NCBI RefSeq assembly: GCF_000973085.1
Contig: NZ_CP011280.1
Location: 981,202-1,045,201, forward strand
Source of the DNA: Sneathia vaginalis
Lineage (GTDB): Bacteria > Fusobacteriota > Fusobacteriia > Fusobacteriales > Leptotrichiaceae
Direction: 5' to 3'
Length of the DNA stretch: 64,000 nucleotides
The first letter of the stretch is position 1. Every line of letters starts with the position of its first letter. Below are positions 17,703-27,654 of the stretch, one piece after another. Below the pieces are notes generated by a model, which did not search any database, was not told the DNA's origin, and was given only the letters and a program-made list of their open reading frames with translations. A program made the translations under genes and the position numbers.

Positions 17703-19325
17703 ATGAAACTCATATTAAAGCAATATATAACTCCTAGTTTAAAAACTAGGGATTTTGAAATTAATCCTCTTACAAATACACTTATTACAGTTGGTGATAA
17801 ACTTACTTTCTATAATAAAGAATATAAGGAGATTAAAAGTTTTAAAAGAAAAATAAATAACAGTGATAATATACGATATATTAAAGAGGAAAATCAATTA
17901 TTTGCTTCCTCTACTTTTTATATCACAACATCAAAAAATGAAGTATATAAATGCGATAGTTCTACTAAAAAAATAATAGATTGCATTTTTAAACCTACTA
18001 ATACAATTTTATCTATTGCAGTTAGTCCTTTAGGTAAGATTGTATATATAGACTCTAGTTCATCAAATTTATGCCTTATTGATACATTAAATAAGACTAA
18101 AAAGGAACTAGAACTTGATGATATATATAGCAATAATTATTCTGTATATATCTATAACGAAAATGTAATACTAAAAAGCAGAAAAACTGATGAAAACTCT
18201 AATAATATCCGTATATTTACAGCCGATTTAGAAGAAATTAGTAATATCTCTTCTAAGGATAATAATATATTTATAAAACTTGTAGGTATTAATCTACTTA
18301 TGACAAAATTGGACGGATATGTAGAAATATGGGATGCATCTACAAGTGAGATTTATGATTACAGCCATATTTCAGAGTATAAGATAACATATCTTGAAAA
18401 CGATGATGAGTGGTTCTATTTTGGAAACTCTATGGGTGAGATTATAGTCACTAATGATAGATTCAAAGTAGTTAGTAAAATAAAGGTATTTAAAAGTGAA
18501 ATAAAAAAACTCCTATACATCGAGGAAGATACACTTTATGCACTTAGCGAAGATGGAGAAATTGCTATTATCCTAATAGTTGATGATGATAATACTTCTG
18601 TTGTAGGTAAATTTATGAAAATGTACAATATTCATCATGACTATACAGAGTTTTTCACAACAGAAAAGGTTTCTATTATCGAAAATTTCTTAAAAAAATT
18701 AAATATGAATAAGAAAAGCTATTCTCCACATGATAATAATATCTTCAAGGCATTAGAAACTAGTATCATGGATAAAAAAGTTTGTATACTAGGTAAAGAA
18801 CCTTACCCACAACCTAATCTTTCAACAGGGCTAGCCTTTGAGATTAAGACAAAATCATGGGGAACAAAATTAGTAAATAAATCTCTTAAAAATATACTAA
18901 GATTACTTTACTATTCATATACTAAAGAATTAAAAGATGTTAATGAAATTTTAGCAGATATAGAAACAGGTAAATTTAAAATTTTACCACCCGATAAACT
19001 ATTTAAATCATGGGTTGATCAAGGTGTGCTTTTACTTAATACAGCACTAACAGTAGAAGTCGGACTACCTAGTTCACACCATAAATTCTGGGATGATATA
19101 TGTAAGGACTTAATTAAATATATTTCTATAAAAAATCCTAATATAACATACCTATTATGGGGAAAAGATAGTCAACAATTTGAAAAATACATATTATCTG
19201 GTAAAAAGATTATGCACAATCACCCATCAAATAACATTAATTTAGAAAATCCTAATGACTTTCTAAATGGTAAATCGTTTGTTAGTACCATGAGTACAAT
19301 AAACTGGTTAGGAGGAGAAAATTGA
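17703..19325 (+). CDS. Beta-propeller-like domain fused to a divergent uracil-DNA glycosylase
   Basis: Two parts. Residues about 1-300 are a chain of short beta-strand repeats (such as LLMTKLDGYVEIWDAST, WD40-like) suggesting a beta-propeller. Residues about 320-540 are a family 1 uracil-DNA glycosylase domain: ILGKEPYPQP..TGLAF corresponds to the catalytic GQDPYH loop, LLLNTALTVEVG..SSH to the second motif, YLLWGKDSQ to the third, and HNHPSNN to the HPSP loop (His at about 507). The usual catalytic Asp is Glu (about residue 366) and the following PYH is PYP. No separate ung is in the window. It could be an altered-specificity glycosylase or an inactive DNA-binding protein. Encoded between trmB and guaB; stop overlaps the guaB start region. 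Confidence 0.78.
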   Translation: MKLILKQYITPSLKTRDFEINPLTNTLITVGDKLTFYNKEYKEIKSFKRKINNSDNIRYIKEENQLFASSTFYITTSKNEVYKCDSSTKKIIDCIFKPTNTILSIAVSPLGKIVYIDSSSSNLCLIDTLNKTKKELELDDIYSNNYSVYIYNENVILKSRKTDENSNNIRIFTADLEEISNISSKDNNIFIKLVGINLLMTKLDGYVEIWDASTSEIYDYSHISEYKITYLENDDEWFYFGNSMGEIIVTNDRFKVVSKIKVFKSEIKKLLYIEEDTLYALSEDGEIAIILIVDDDNTSVVGKFMKMYNIHHDYTEFFTTEKVSIIENFLKKLNMNKKSYSPHDNNIFKALETSIMDKKVCILGKEPYPQPNLSTGLAFEIKTKSWGTKLVNKSLKNILRLLYYSYTKELKDVNEILADIETGKFKILPPDKLFKSWVDQGVLLLNTALTVEVGLPSSHHKFWDDICKDLIKYISIKNPNITYLLWGKDSQQFEKYILSGKKIMHNHPSNNINLENPNDFLNGKSFVSTMSTINWLGGEN

Positions 19326-20782
19326 GTAAAATTATAGCCGAAGGATTAACATTTGATGATGTATTACTAATACCACAAGCATCTAGTGTAATCCCTAGTG
19401 AAGTAAGTTTAAAAACTAATCTAACAAAAGATATCGTACTAAATGTTCCTATACTAAGTGCTGCGATGGATACAGTTACTGAATCAAGACTAGCAATTAG
19501 TCTTGCAAGAGTTGGGGGTATAGGTTTTATACACAAAAATATGACTATAGAACGTCAAGCAGAAGAAGTTCATAGAGTTAAACGTTCTGAAAGTGGTATG
19601 ATAACAAATCCTATTACATTAAATGTAAATTCAGTACTTCAAGATGCTGTTGATTTAATGAGAAAATACAAGGTATCTGGATTACCTGTAATAAACGATA
19701 AAAATGAACTTTTAGGTATCATTACAAATAGAGATATTAAATATAGAGAAGATTTAACTCCAAAAGTTACTGATGTAATGACTAAAGATAACCTAATTAC
19801 TGCTAATACAGATATTACATTTGAAGAAGCAAAACATATCTTGCTTGAAAATAGAATAGAAAAATTACCTATAGTAGAAGGTAAAATATTAAAAGGTTTA
19901 ATTACTATAAAAGACATAGATAATATTGTAAACTACCCTAATGCTTGTAAAGATAAAAAAGGTAGATTAAGAGTAGGTGCTGCTGTTGGTATAGGTACTG
20001 ATACTCTAAGAAGAGTAGAAGCTTTAGTTGAAGCTGGTGTTGATATAATTACAGTAGACTCTGCACATGGACATTCTAAAGGTGTCATAGAAAAAATTAA
20101 AGAAATTAGAAAAGCTTTCCCTAACCTACCTCTAATTGGTGGTAATATTGTAACAAAAGAAGCTGCAAAAGACTTAATAGATGCTGGTTGTGATGCTGTA
20201 AAAGTTGGTATAGGACCTGGATCAATTTGTACAACTCGTGTTGTTGCAGGTGTTGGTATGCCACAATTAAGTGCTGTTATGGAAGTTAGTGAATACTGTA
20301 ATTCTAAAGGCATAGGAGTAATAGCTGATGGAGGTATAAAGTTATCTGGAGATATAGTTAAGGCTTTAGCTGCTGGTGCTGATTGTGTAATGCTTGGTGG
20401 CTTATTAGCTGGTACAAAAGAATCACCTGGTGAAGAAATCTTATACAACGGTAGAAGTTACAAGAGTTATGTTGGTATGGGATCTCTTATTGCAATGAAA
20501 AGAGGAAGTAAAGATAGATACTTCCAATTAGAAGCTGCAACAGATAAATTAGTCCCAGAAGGTATTGAATCTATGGTTCCAACTAAAGGTAGTATAAAGG
20601 ATACAGTATTTCAATTATGTGGTGGACTACGTGCTGGTATGGGATACTGTGGTACAAAGACTATCGCTGAATTAAAAGTTAATGGTAAGTTTGTTAAAAT
20701 TACTAATGCTGGACTTAAAGAATCACATCCTCACGATGTAATTATAACAAAGGAAGCACCTAATTATTCTGGAGCAAAATAA
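19322..20782 (+). CDS. guaB: Inosine-5'-monophosphate dehydrogenase
   Basis: NAD-dependent oxidation of IMP to XMP, the committed step to GMP. TIM barrel split by two CBS domains (about residues 95-205). The catalytic loop GPGSICTTRVVAGVG has Cys at about 303, and the monophosphate site ADGGIKLSGD is visible. Length of 486 aa is typical. The start is TTG at 19322 with a strong GGAGGA 6 nt upstream; the stop of the preceding gene overlaps it. The stop overlaps ligA (TAATG). Confidence 0.97.
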   Translation: MSKIIAEGLTFDDVLLIPQASSVIPSEVSLKTNLTKDIVLNVPILSAAMDTVTESRLAISLARVGGIGFIHKNMTIERQAEEVHRVKRSESGMITNPITLNVNSVLQDAVDLMRKYKVSGLPVINDKNELLGIITNRDIKYREDLTPKVTDVMTKDNLITANTDITFEEAKHILLENRIEKLPIVEGKILKGLITIKDIDNIVNYPNACKDKKGRLRVGAAVGIGTDTLRRVEALVEAGVDIITVDSAHGHSKGVIEKIKEIRKAFPNLPLIGGNIVTKEAAKDLIDAGCDAVKVGIGPGSICTTRVVAGVGMPQLSAVMEVSEYCNSKGIGVIADGGIKLSGDIVKALAAGADCVMLGGLLAGTKESPGEEILYNGRSYKSYVGMGSLIAMKRGSKDRYFQLEAATDKLVPEGIESMVPTKGSIKDTVFQLCGGLRAGMGYCGTKTIAELKVNGKFVKITNAGLKESHPHDVIITKEAPNYSGAK

Positions 20783-22764
20783 TGCTAGATAGATATTTAA
20801 AATTAAAAGAATTAGTAGAAAAATATTCATATTACTATTATGAAAAAAGTGAAACACTAATCTCTGATGAAGAATTCGATAAGCTTTTAAAAGAACTTGA
20901 AGATATTGAAAAACTACATCCTGAGTACAAAAATCAAAAGTCACCCACTCAAGTTGTTGGTGGTTTTGTTAATACAAAATTTACTAAAGTTAGACATAAT
21001 AAACCTATGCTAAGTCTTGCTAATACATATAGTATAGAAGATATTAAAGACTTCGATACTAGGGTTAGAAAAATATTAAATAGACCTGTTATCTATGTAT
21101 TAGAGTTAAAATTGGATGGAATTAGTATAGATTTACAGTACAAAAAAGGAAAACTTGTACTAGCCTTAACTCGTGGAGATGGTATTTTTGGTGAAGATGT
21201 TACAGATAATGTTTATCAAATACAAAATATACCTAAAATTTTAAAAAAAGATATAGACATTGAAGTTAGAGGTGAAATAATCTTACCTATTTCTGAATTC
21301 AACAGAATCAATAGAGATAGAGAAGCTAATGGTGAACAAGTATTTTCTAATCCAAGAAATGCAGCTAGTGGTACTATACGTCAATTAGATTCAAGTATAG
21401 TTGCAAGTAGAAAACTTTCTTGCTTCCTATACTATGTAATAAATACACAAGATTTTAACATTACTACTCACCTTGAAAGTATCAATCTTTTAAAAGAACT
21501 AGGTTTTGAAACTGCCAATGTTTTTGAAACATATACTGATTTTTCAAGTATGAAAAAAGCTATAGACGAATGGGACATAAAAAGAAAAAAATTAGACTTT
21601 GAAACTGATGGACTTGTTCTAAAAGTTAATGACTTATCTACATATGATATGCTTGGTTATACTGCTAAAAGTCCTAAATGGGCAATAGCGTATAAGTTTA
21701 AACCAGATCAACTATATACCAAAATTTTATCAGTTGACTATCAAGTAGGTAGAACTGGTGTAATAACCCCAGTAGCTAATTTTAAGCCTATTAATCTTTC
21801 TGGATCTATTGTTAAAAGGGCCTCAATGCATAATTTTGATGAAGTAGAAAAAAAGGATATTAGAATTCATGACACTGTCTTGGTTGAAAAAGCTGCTGAA
21901 ATAATACCACAAGTTGTTAATGTTGATTTTTCAAAAAGAACAGGTTTAGAAGAAAAGATTATAGAACCTAAATTTTGTCCCGCTTGTAATGAAAAACTAT
22001 ATAAATCTGATAAATTAGTTGCTATTAAATGTATTAACCCCTTCTGCCCTGAAAGAATTATGCGATCTATTGAATATTTCACTTCAAGAGACTGTATGAA
22101 TATCAAGGGATTGGGTGAAAAAATAGTAAAAAAATTAATTGATATTGGTTTAATTACTAATATATTGGATATATACAACCTACATAATTTTAAAAATGAA
22201 TTAATTACCTTTGATAAGATGGGACAAAAGAATGTAGATAATTTAATAGGTAATATTGAAAAATCTAAATCTAATTCTTTTAGTACTGTACTTTATTCTT
22301 TAGGTATACCCTATGTAGGTAAAACTACAAGTAACCTAATTTGTGATAATATTACAGATATTGATAAACTAATTAATGCTAGCTTTGATGACTTAGTTAG
22401 TATAAAGGGTATAGGTGATAAGGTTGCAACTTCTATCATCGAATACTTTAAAGAAAAAAATAATATACGCCTTATTAAAGGCTTGCAAGAAATAGGCTTT
22501 GTACTTGAAACAAAACAAAAAGAAAAAAAATACAATAAATACATTAGTGGAAAAACATTTCTTGCAACTGGTACACTTAAAGAATTTACAAGAGATGAAA
22601 TAAAGGATATAATCATAACTAACGGTGGTAAATACTTATCTAGTGTATCAAAAAATTTAAATTACTTAATTGTTGGTGATAAAGCTGGTTCTAAGTTAGA
22701 AAAAGCAAAGAAATTAAATATTGCCATACTAACAGAACAAGACTTATTAGATATGATAAAATAA
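20782..22764 (+). CDS. ligA: NAD-dependent DNA ligase
   Basis: Seals nicks in replication and repair. Domains in order: Ia and adenylation domain with the KLDG nucleophile motif (LELKLDGIS, about 111-119), OB fold, four-Cys zinc finger (CPAC, then KCINPFCPE), helix-hairpin-helix repeats (about 460-560) and a C-terminal BRCT domain (about 590-660, with ISGKTFLATG). Length of 660 aa is typical. Start overlaps the guaB stop. Confidence 0.97.
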   Translation: MLDRYLKLKELVEKYSYYYYEKSETLISDEEFDKLLKELEDIEKLHPEYKNQKSPTQVVGGFVNTKFTKVRHNKPMLSLANTYSIEDIKDFDTRVRKILNRPVIYVLELKLDGISIDLQYKKGKLVLALTRGDGIFGEDVTDNVYQIQNIPKILKKDIDIEVRGEIILPISEFNRINRDREANGEQVFSNPRNAASGTIRQLDSSIVASRKLSCFLYYVINTQDFNITTHLESINLLKELGFETANVFETYTDFSSMKKAIDEWDIKRKKLDFETDGLVLKVNDLSTYDMLGYTAKSPKWAIAYKFKPDQLYTKILSVDYQVGRTGVITPVANFKPINLSGSIVKRASMHNFDEVEKKDIRIHDTVLVEKAAEIIPQVVNVDFSKRTGLEEKIIEPKFCPACNEKLYKSDKLVAIKCINPFCPERIMRSIEYFTSRDCMNIKGLGEKIVKKLIDIGLITNILDIYNLHNFKNELITFDKMGQKNVDNLIGNIEKSKSNSFSTVLYSLGIPYVGKTTSNLICDNITDIDKLINASFDDLVSIKGIGDKVATSIIEYFKEKNNIRLIKGLQEIGFVLETKQKEKKYNKYISGKTFLATGTLKEFTRDEIKDIIITNGGKYLSSVSKNLNYLIVGDKAGSKLEKAKKLNIAILTEQDLLDMIK

Positions 22765-22786
22765 AACAAAATAAAAGGAGACACTT

Positions 22787-23791
22787 ATGGCAAACACAAT
22801 TATACCTAAAGGATATAAATCAAAACATACTATACTTGAAACAGAAATATTAATTAAATTAATTAAAGACTTCTTTCAAGTAGAACTTGCAAAAGAATTA
22901 AAATTAACAAGACTTTCTGCACCACTTTTCGTTAGAAAAGAATCTGGATTCAATGACACTTTAAATGGTGTTGAAAGACCAGTTAGCTTTGATATGTTAG
23001 AAGAACCAGGAAGACAAATAGAAATAGTTCACTCTCTTGCAAAATGGAAGAGATTTGCATTAAAAAGATATGGTGTACAAACTGGTTATGGAATTTATAC
23101 AGATATGAATGCTATTAGACGTGATGAAGAATTAGATAATCTACACTCTATTTACGTTGACCAATGGGACTGGGAAGCAATAATAACTAAAGAAGATAGA
23201 AATATTGACTTCTTAAAAACTATGGTTAAAAAAATATACAGTGTATTTTTAAGAACTGAAGATATGTTATCTAAAAAAATACCTGATTACAAAAAATTCT
23301 TAAGTAAGGATATCTTCTTCTTAACTTCACAAGAATTATTAGATATGTATCCTAATCTTAGTCCAAAAGAAAGAGAAAAAGAAATAGCTAAAAAATATGG
23401 TGCTGTTTTCATTATGAAAATAGGAGATCTTTTATCTAATGGACAAAAACATGACGGACGTGCTCCTGACTATGATGACTGGAAATTAAATGGAGATATT
23501 ATTGTATATAACGAAGTTTTAGATATACCATATGAATTATCTTCTATGGGTATTAGAGTTGATAAAAAAGCTTTATTAGAACAATTAGAAAAAGCTAATG
23601 TAAAAGAACAATCAAACTTCCATAAAATGCTATTAAATGACGAATTACCATTAACTATAGGTGGTGGAATAGGTCAATCAAGAATTTGTATGTTATTCTT
23701 AAAAACTGCCCATATAGGTGAAGTTCAAGCATCTCTTTGGACAAAAGATATTGAAGAAGCTTGTGAAAAAGCAGGTATCAATCTATTATGA
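22787..23791 (+). CDS. asnA: Aspartate-ammonia ligase (asparagine synthetase A)
   Basis: Makes asparagine from aspartate and ammonia with ATP; class II aminoacyl-tRNA synthetase-like fold. Visible features are [41 protein letters not shown] and the C-terminal [14 protein letters not shown] (motif 3). Length of 334 aa is typical. Own ribosome-binding site (AAAGGAG). The stop overlaps tmk by 4 bp. Its placement just before hisS and aspS fits an amino-acid-supply operon. Confidence 0.95.
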   Translation: MANTIIPKGYKSKHTILETEILIKLIKDFFQVELAKELKLTRLSAPLFVRKESGFNDTLNGVERPVSFDMLEEPGRQIEIVHSLAKWKRFALKRYGVQTGYGIYTDMNAIRRDEELDNLHSIYVDQWDWEAIITKEDRNIDFLKTMVKKIYSVFLRTEDMLSKKIPDYKKFLSKDIFFLTSQELLDMYPNLSPKEREKEIAKKYGAVFIMKIGDLLSNGQKHDGRAPDYDDWKLNGDIIVYNEVLDIPYELSSMGIRVDKKALLEQLEKANVKEQSNFHKMLLNDELPLTIGGGIGQSRICMLFLKTAHIGEVQASLWTKDIEEACEKAGINLL

Positions 23792-24462
23792 TAGGAAAAT
23801 TAATTGTTATAGAAGGTACTGATGGTAGTGGTAAACAAACACAATCTAATCTTTTGTATGAGAATTTATCAAATTTAGGGTATAAGGTTAAAAAAATTAC
23901 TTTCCCTAATTATGAAAGTAATGCTTGTTATCCTGTTAAAATGTACTTAAATGGTGAATTTGGTAATAACGATGATGTAAATGTTTTTGCATCATCTACC
24001 TTCTATGCTGTTGATAGATATGCTTCATTTAAGACTACATGGGAAAAGCTATATAACGAAGGGTATATAATAATAGCAGATAGATATACTATTTCTAATA
24101 TTATACACCAAGGTAATCGTATAACAGATGAAAAAGAATTTATGGAATACAATAAGTGGATAATAGATCTTGAATGGAATAAATTTAACCTTCCTACTCC
24201 AGACTTAATAATTCTATTGGATATGCCTTATACATATTCAAATCTTCTTATAAAAAATAGAAAAAATAAGATAAATGGAAGTATGAAAAAAGATATATTA
24301 GAAGCTGATGAAAAACAAAAAAAGCGTGCATATGATGTTACAAAAAAAATTGCTAAAATGTACGATATGAAAATCATTAATTGTACAATAAATGATAGTA
24401 TAAAAGATATAGAAGATATTCAAAATGAAATACTAAAATTTGTAAAGGAGATTATTAAATGA
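23788..24462 (+). CDS. tmk: Thymidylate kinase
   Basis: Phosphorylates dTMP to dTDP. P-loop [12 protein letters not shown] (about 9-20), DRYASF motif (about 75-80) and [13 protein letters not shown] (about 94-106) are visible. The P-loop has GKQTQ instead of the commoner GKTTQ, a variant I believe is shared by related anaerobes. Length of 224 aa is slightly long. ATGA overlaps with asnA upstream and hisS downstream. Confidence 0.88.
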   Translation: MIGKLIVIEGTDGSGKQTQSNLLYENLSNLGYKVKKITFPNYESNACYPVKMYLNGEFGNNDDVNVFASSTFYAVDRYASFKTTWEKLYNEGYIIIADRYTISNIIHQGNRITDEKEFMEYNKWIIDLEWNKFNLPTPDLIILLDMPYTYSNLLIKNRKNKINGSMKKDILEADEKQKKRAYDVTKKIAKMYDMKIINCTINDSIKDIEDIQNEILKFVKEIIK

Positions 24463-25685
24463 TACAAATTTTAAAAGGTATGAAAGATATACACTATGAT
24501 AATATGGATAAGTTTTCTTTTGTAACTAAGACAGCTGATGAAGTATTTACAAGATATGGTTACTCAAGAATAATTACACCCATATTAGAAGAACTAGACC
24601 TATTTAAAAGATCTGTAGGTGATGAAACAGATGTAGTTTCTAAAGAAATGTATGTATTCAAAGATAAAGGTGATAGAAATGTTGCACTAAGACCTGAGGG
24701 TACTGCTGGTGCTGTAAGAGCATTTTTAGAAGCTAAATTATACAACATACAACCAGTTACAAAATGGTACTATTACGGAAGTATGTACAGATATGAAGCT
24801 CCTCAAAAAGGAAGATATAGAGAATTTAATCAAACTGGTGTTGAATGCTTTGGAATTAGAAATCCCCTACTTGATGCAAGCCTAATATCTATGGCTTTAG
24901 AATTTTTAGATAAGCTAGGTATTAAAAATTTAACTCTTGAAATTAATAGTTTAGGGAATAAGGAATCTAGAGTTAAATATATTAAAGCTCTACAAGAATA
25001 CTTAATTAAAAACTATGATAAATTATCAGAAATATCTAAAGTTAGATGCTATAAAAATCCATTAAGAGTTTTAGATTCTAAAGATGATGATGAAATTGTT
25101 AGTAATGCACCTAGCTTATACGACTACTTTGATGATGAAAGTACCAAGTACTTTAAAGATGTTTTACACTACCTAGATAAATTTAATATTAAATATGTGG
25201 TTAATAACAAGCTTGTACGTGGTTTGGACTATTATAGCGATACTGTATTTGAAATTAAATCAAACGCATTAGGTTCTCAATCAACTGTATTAGGTGGTGG
25301 TAGATATGACAAGCTAATTGAAAACTTAGCGAATAAGTCTATACCTGCTATTGGTTTTGCTGCTGGTATAGAAAGAATCTTACTATTACTAGATGAAACC
25401 CTACTACCTAAAAAGAAAGAAAAAATCTTTATAGCCTACTTTGAAGAAACTAAAGATTACTTGTTTGATGTCTTAAATGAATTAAAAGACTGTGATGCAG
25501 AAATTAATTATGAATATACTATTAAAAACTTTAGTTCTCAAATGAAAAAGGCTAATAAGTTAAATGCTTCTCGTGTTTTAATACTAGGTGAAGATGAATA
25601 CAAGAATAATAGTGTATCAATTAAGGACTTTGAAACTGGTTTACAAAAGACTGTAAAATTAAATGAATTGAAAGGAGAACTATAA
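24459..25685 (+). CDS. hisS: Histidyl-tRNA synthetase
   Basis: Class II aminoacyl-tRNA synthetase. Motif 1 region (YGYSRIITPILEE), motif 2 (WYYYGSMYRYEAPQKGRYREFNQ-type, YGSMYRYE then GRYREFNQ), the histidine-specific LVRGLDYYSDTVFE and motif 3 region GFAAGIERI are all present. Length of 408 aa is normal. Overlaps tmk by 4 bp; aspS follows after 1 bp with its own GGAG. Confidence 0.96.
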   Translation: MIQILKGMKDIHYDNMDKFSFVTKTADEVFTRYGYSRIITPILEELDLFKRSVGDETDVVSKEMYVFKDKGDRNVALRPEGTAGAVRAFLEAKLYNIQPVTKWYYYGSMYRYEAPQKGRYREFNQTGVECFGIRNPLLDASLISMALEFLDKLGIKNLTLEINSLGNKESRVKYIKALQEYLIKNYDKLSEISKVRCYKNPLRVLDSKDDDEIVSNAPSLYDYFDDESTKYFKDVLHYLDKFNIKYVVNNKLVRGLDYYSDTVFEIKSNALGSQSTVLGGGRYDKLIENLANKSIPAIGFAAGIERILLLLDETLLPKKKEKIFIAYFEETKDYLFDVLNELKDCDAEINYEYTIKNFSSQMKKANKLNASRVLILGEDEYKNNSVSIKDFETGLQKTVKLNELKGEL

Positions 25686-25686
25686 T

Positions 25687-27414
25687 ATGTATAGAACAAA
25701 TAAGCTAAATGAATTAAGAATAGCTGATTGTGGTAAAACTGTTACTCTTTCAGGTTGGGTATCTACTATACGTAATCTTGGATCATTTGCATTTATTGAT
25801 TTACGTGATAGATATGGAATTACACAAATTTTAGTTAAAGATGACCTTACCGACTTAGTTAAAGATATTAAAAATGAATATGTCTTAAAAGTAACTGGTT
25901 TAGTACAAGAAAGATCTTCTAAAAATCCTAAATTAGATACTGGAGATATTGAAGTATTAGCTAATAGTATAGAAATTTTAAGTAAGTCTAAGGCCTTACC
26001 GTTTGAAATTAATGATGAAGAAGTTGCAAATGAAAGTTTAAGACTAAAATACAGATATCTTGATTTAAGAAAACCTAGAATGTTAAATAATATTATTAAA
26101 AGAAATACTATGCTATTCTCAATGAGAGAATTTCTAAACCAAAATGGCTTTCTAGATATTGACACACCAGTACTAGCTAAAGCTACACCAGAAGGTGCTC
26201 GTGACTTTATAGTCCCTAGTAGAATTCAAAAAGGAAGTTTTTATGCTCTTCCTCAATCACCTCAATTATTCAAACAAACTCTTATGATTGCTGGTCTTGA
26301 TAAATACTATCAACTAGCTAAATGTTTTAGAGATGAAGACTTAAGAGCTGATAGACAACCTGAATTTACACAATTGGATATAGAAATGTCATTTGTTGAA
26401 CAAGAAGATATAATAAATATGGCTGAAAAATTAGCTAAAAAAGTATTTCATGATGTAACTGGTAAGACTATTGACTATACTTTCCCTCGTATAGAATACA
26501 ATGATGCTATGGAATTTTATGGATCAGACAAACCAGATACAAGATTTGAAATGAAGTTAATAGATATTAAAGACTGTGTTCAAAACAAAGGATTTAGTAT
26601 CTTTGATAATGCTGAATATATAAAGGCTATTGTAGTTAATAAGCTACTATCTAGAAAAAATGTTAAAGACTATGAAGACTTTGTTAAGACATATTATCAC
26701 GCAAAGGGTCTAGCCTTCGTTAAAAAAGAAAATAATGAATTAAGTTCACCAATATTAAAATTCTTTGAAAAAGAAACAATTGATAAGTTAGAATCTGTAC
26801 TTCATTTAGAAAATAATGAAACAGCTCTAATAATCTCAGACACAAAAGAAATAGTTTTATCTAGTCTTGGTGCTCTACGTCTTAAGATTGCTGATGAACT
26901 TAACTTAATTGATAAAGATAAATTTAACTTCTTATGGGTTGTTGACTTCCCTATGTTTGAATATAGCGAAGAAGAACAAAGATATAAGGCATGTCACCAT
27001 CCATTTACTATGTTGAAAAAGGAAGATATTCCTCTATTAGAAAAGAATGACTTAAAATATATTAAGTCTGACACTTATGACATAGTACTTAATGGATATG
27101 AAATTGGTGGTGGAGGTATTAGAATACATGATTCTAATCTTCAATCATTAGTATTCGATAGATTACTAATTGATAAAGAACAACAAGTAGATAAATTTGG
27201 TTTCCTACTTGAAGCACTAAAATACGGAGTTCCACCTCATGGGGGACTAGCATTCGGTATTGATCGTTGGTTGATGGTTATGCTAAATCAAAATTCTATT
27301 AAAGAAGTTATACCATTCCCTAAGACAAATAAAGGACAAGATCTATTAACTGATGCTCCTAGTGATGTTGACGAAAAGCAATTAGAAAAGGACTTACAGT
27401 TAAAAAAATTATAG
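25687..27414 (+). CDS. aspS: Aspartyl-tRNA synthetase
   Basis: Class IIb synthetase: N-terminal OB-fold anticodon domain (VTLSGWVSTIRNLG), catalytic core with DIDTPVLAKATPEGARDF, QSPQLFKQ, CFRDEDLRADRQPEFTQLD (motif 2) and GLAFGIDRWLMVM (motif 3), plus the bacterial GAD insertion (about 290-400). Length of 575 aa fits the bacterial type. It ends the guaB-ligA-asnA-tmk-hisS-aspS run; a separate ncRNA promoter starts in its stop codon. Confidence 0.96.
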   Translation: MYRTNKLNELRIADCGKTVTLSGWVSTIRNLGSFAFIDLRDRYGITQILVKDDLTDLVKDIKNEYVLKVTGLVQERSSKNPKLDTGDIEVLANSIEILSKSKALPFEINDEEVANESLRLKYRYLDLRKPRMLNNIIKRNTMLFSMREFLNQNGFLDIDTPVLAKATPEGARDFIVPSRIQKGSFYALPQSPQLFKQTLMIAGLDKYYQLAKCFRDEDLRADRQPEFTQLDIEMSFVEQEDIINMAEKLAKKVFHDVTGKTIDYTFPRIEYNDAMEFYGSDKPDTRFEMKLIDIKDCVQNKGFSIFDNAEYIKAIVVNKLLSRKNVKDYEDFVKTYYHAKGLAFVKKENNELSSPILKFFEKETIDKLESVLHLENNETALIISDTKEIVLSSLGALRLKIADELNLIDKDKFNFLWVVDFPMFEYSEEEQRYKACHHPFTMLKKEDIPLLEKNDLKYIKSDTYDIVLNGYEIGGGGIRIHDSNLQSLVFDRLLIDKEQQVDKFGFLLEALKYGVPPHGGLAFGIDRWLMVMLNQNSIKEVIPFPKTNKGQDLLTDAPSDVDEKQLEKDLQLKKL

Positions 27415-27440
27415 ACAATATTATGTTTAACTGATATAAT
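27412..27440 (+). promoter_or_regulatory. Promoter of the probable 6S RNA
   Basis: TAGACA (27412-27417, one mismatch to TTGACA), 17-nt spacer, perfect TATAAT (27435-27440). The predicted start, 7-8 nt later, coincides with the first base of the RNA closing stem. Confidence 0.82.
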
Positions 27441-27447
27441 AAATTAT

Positions 27448-27640
27448 AAAACTAGAGTTTAGAGTACTAACAAATTTTTGGGCTTTACTCAAATTTACTG
27501 GGGGTGTCCCTAGATTACGTGCCTCAGGTTAATCACGAATGACTTAGAGCTTAAACGGATTCTGTACACGTTTTCTAAATACCTGCCACTTGTCTTTTCG
27601 TAAAAGGCATCCAAAAATTTGGTACTAACTCTAGTTTTTA
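27448..27640 (+). ncRNA. ssrS: Structured ncRNA, probable 6S RNA
   Basis: About 190 nt with no coding content. The ends form a long closing stem: a perfect 12-bp helix (27448-27459 with 27627-27638), then GTAC/GTAC, then a perfect 10-bp helix (27472-27481 with 27611-27620). The middle is a less paired region with a small CTTTT/AAAAG hairpin on the 3' side and further pairing above. Size, rod shape with a central bubble, strong own promoter, terminal U run and position directly after aspS (as I recall for 6S RNA in Bacillus) fit 6S RNA, which binds the housekeeping RNA polymerase. It lacks SRP, tmRNA or RNase P hallmarks. Confidence 0.65.
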
Positions 27641-27654
27641 TTATGAGGTGATTT

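Noticed and set aside
27448..27640. tmRNA, SRP RNA or RNase P RNA as identity of the ncRNA
   Set aside because: It lacks a tRNA-like end and tag frame, the GGAAGCAGC-type SRP loop, and the conserved RNase P core motifs.
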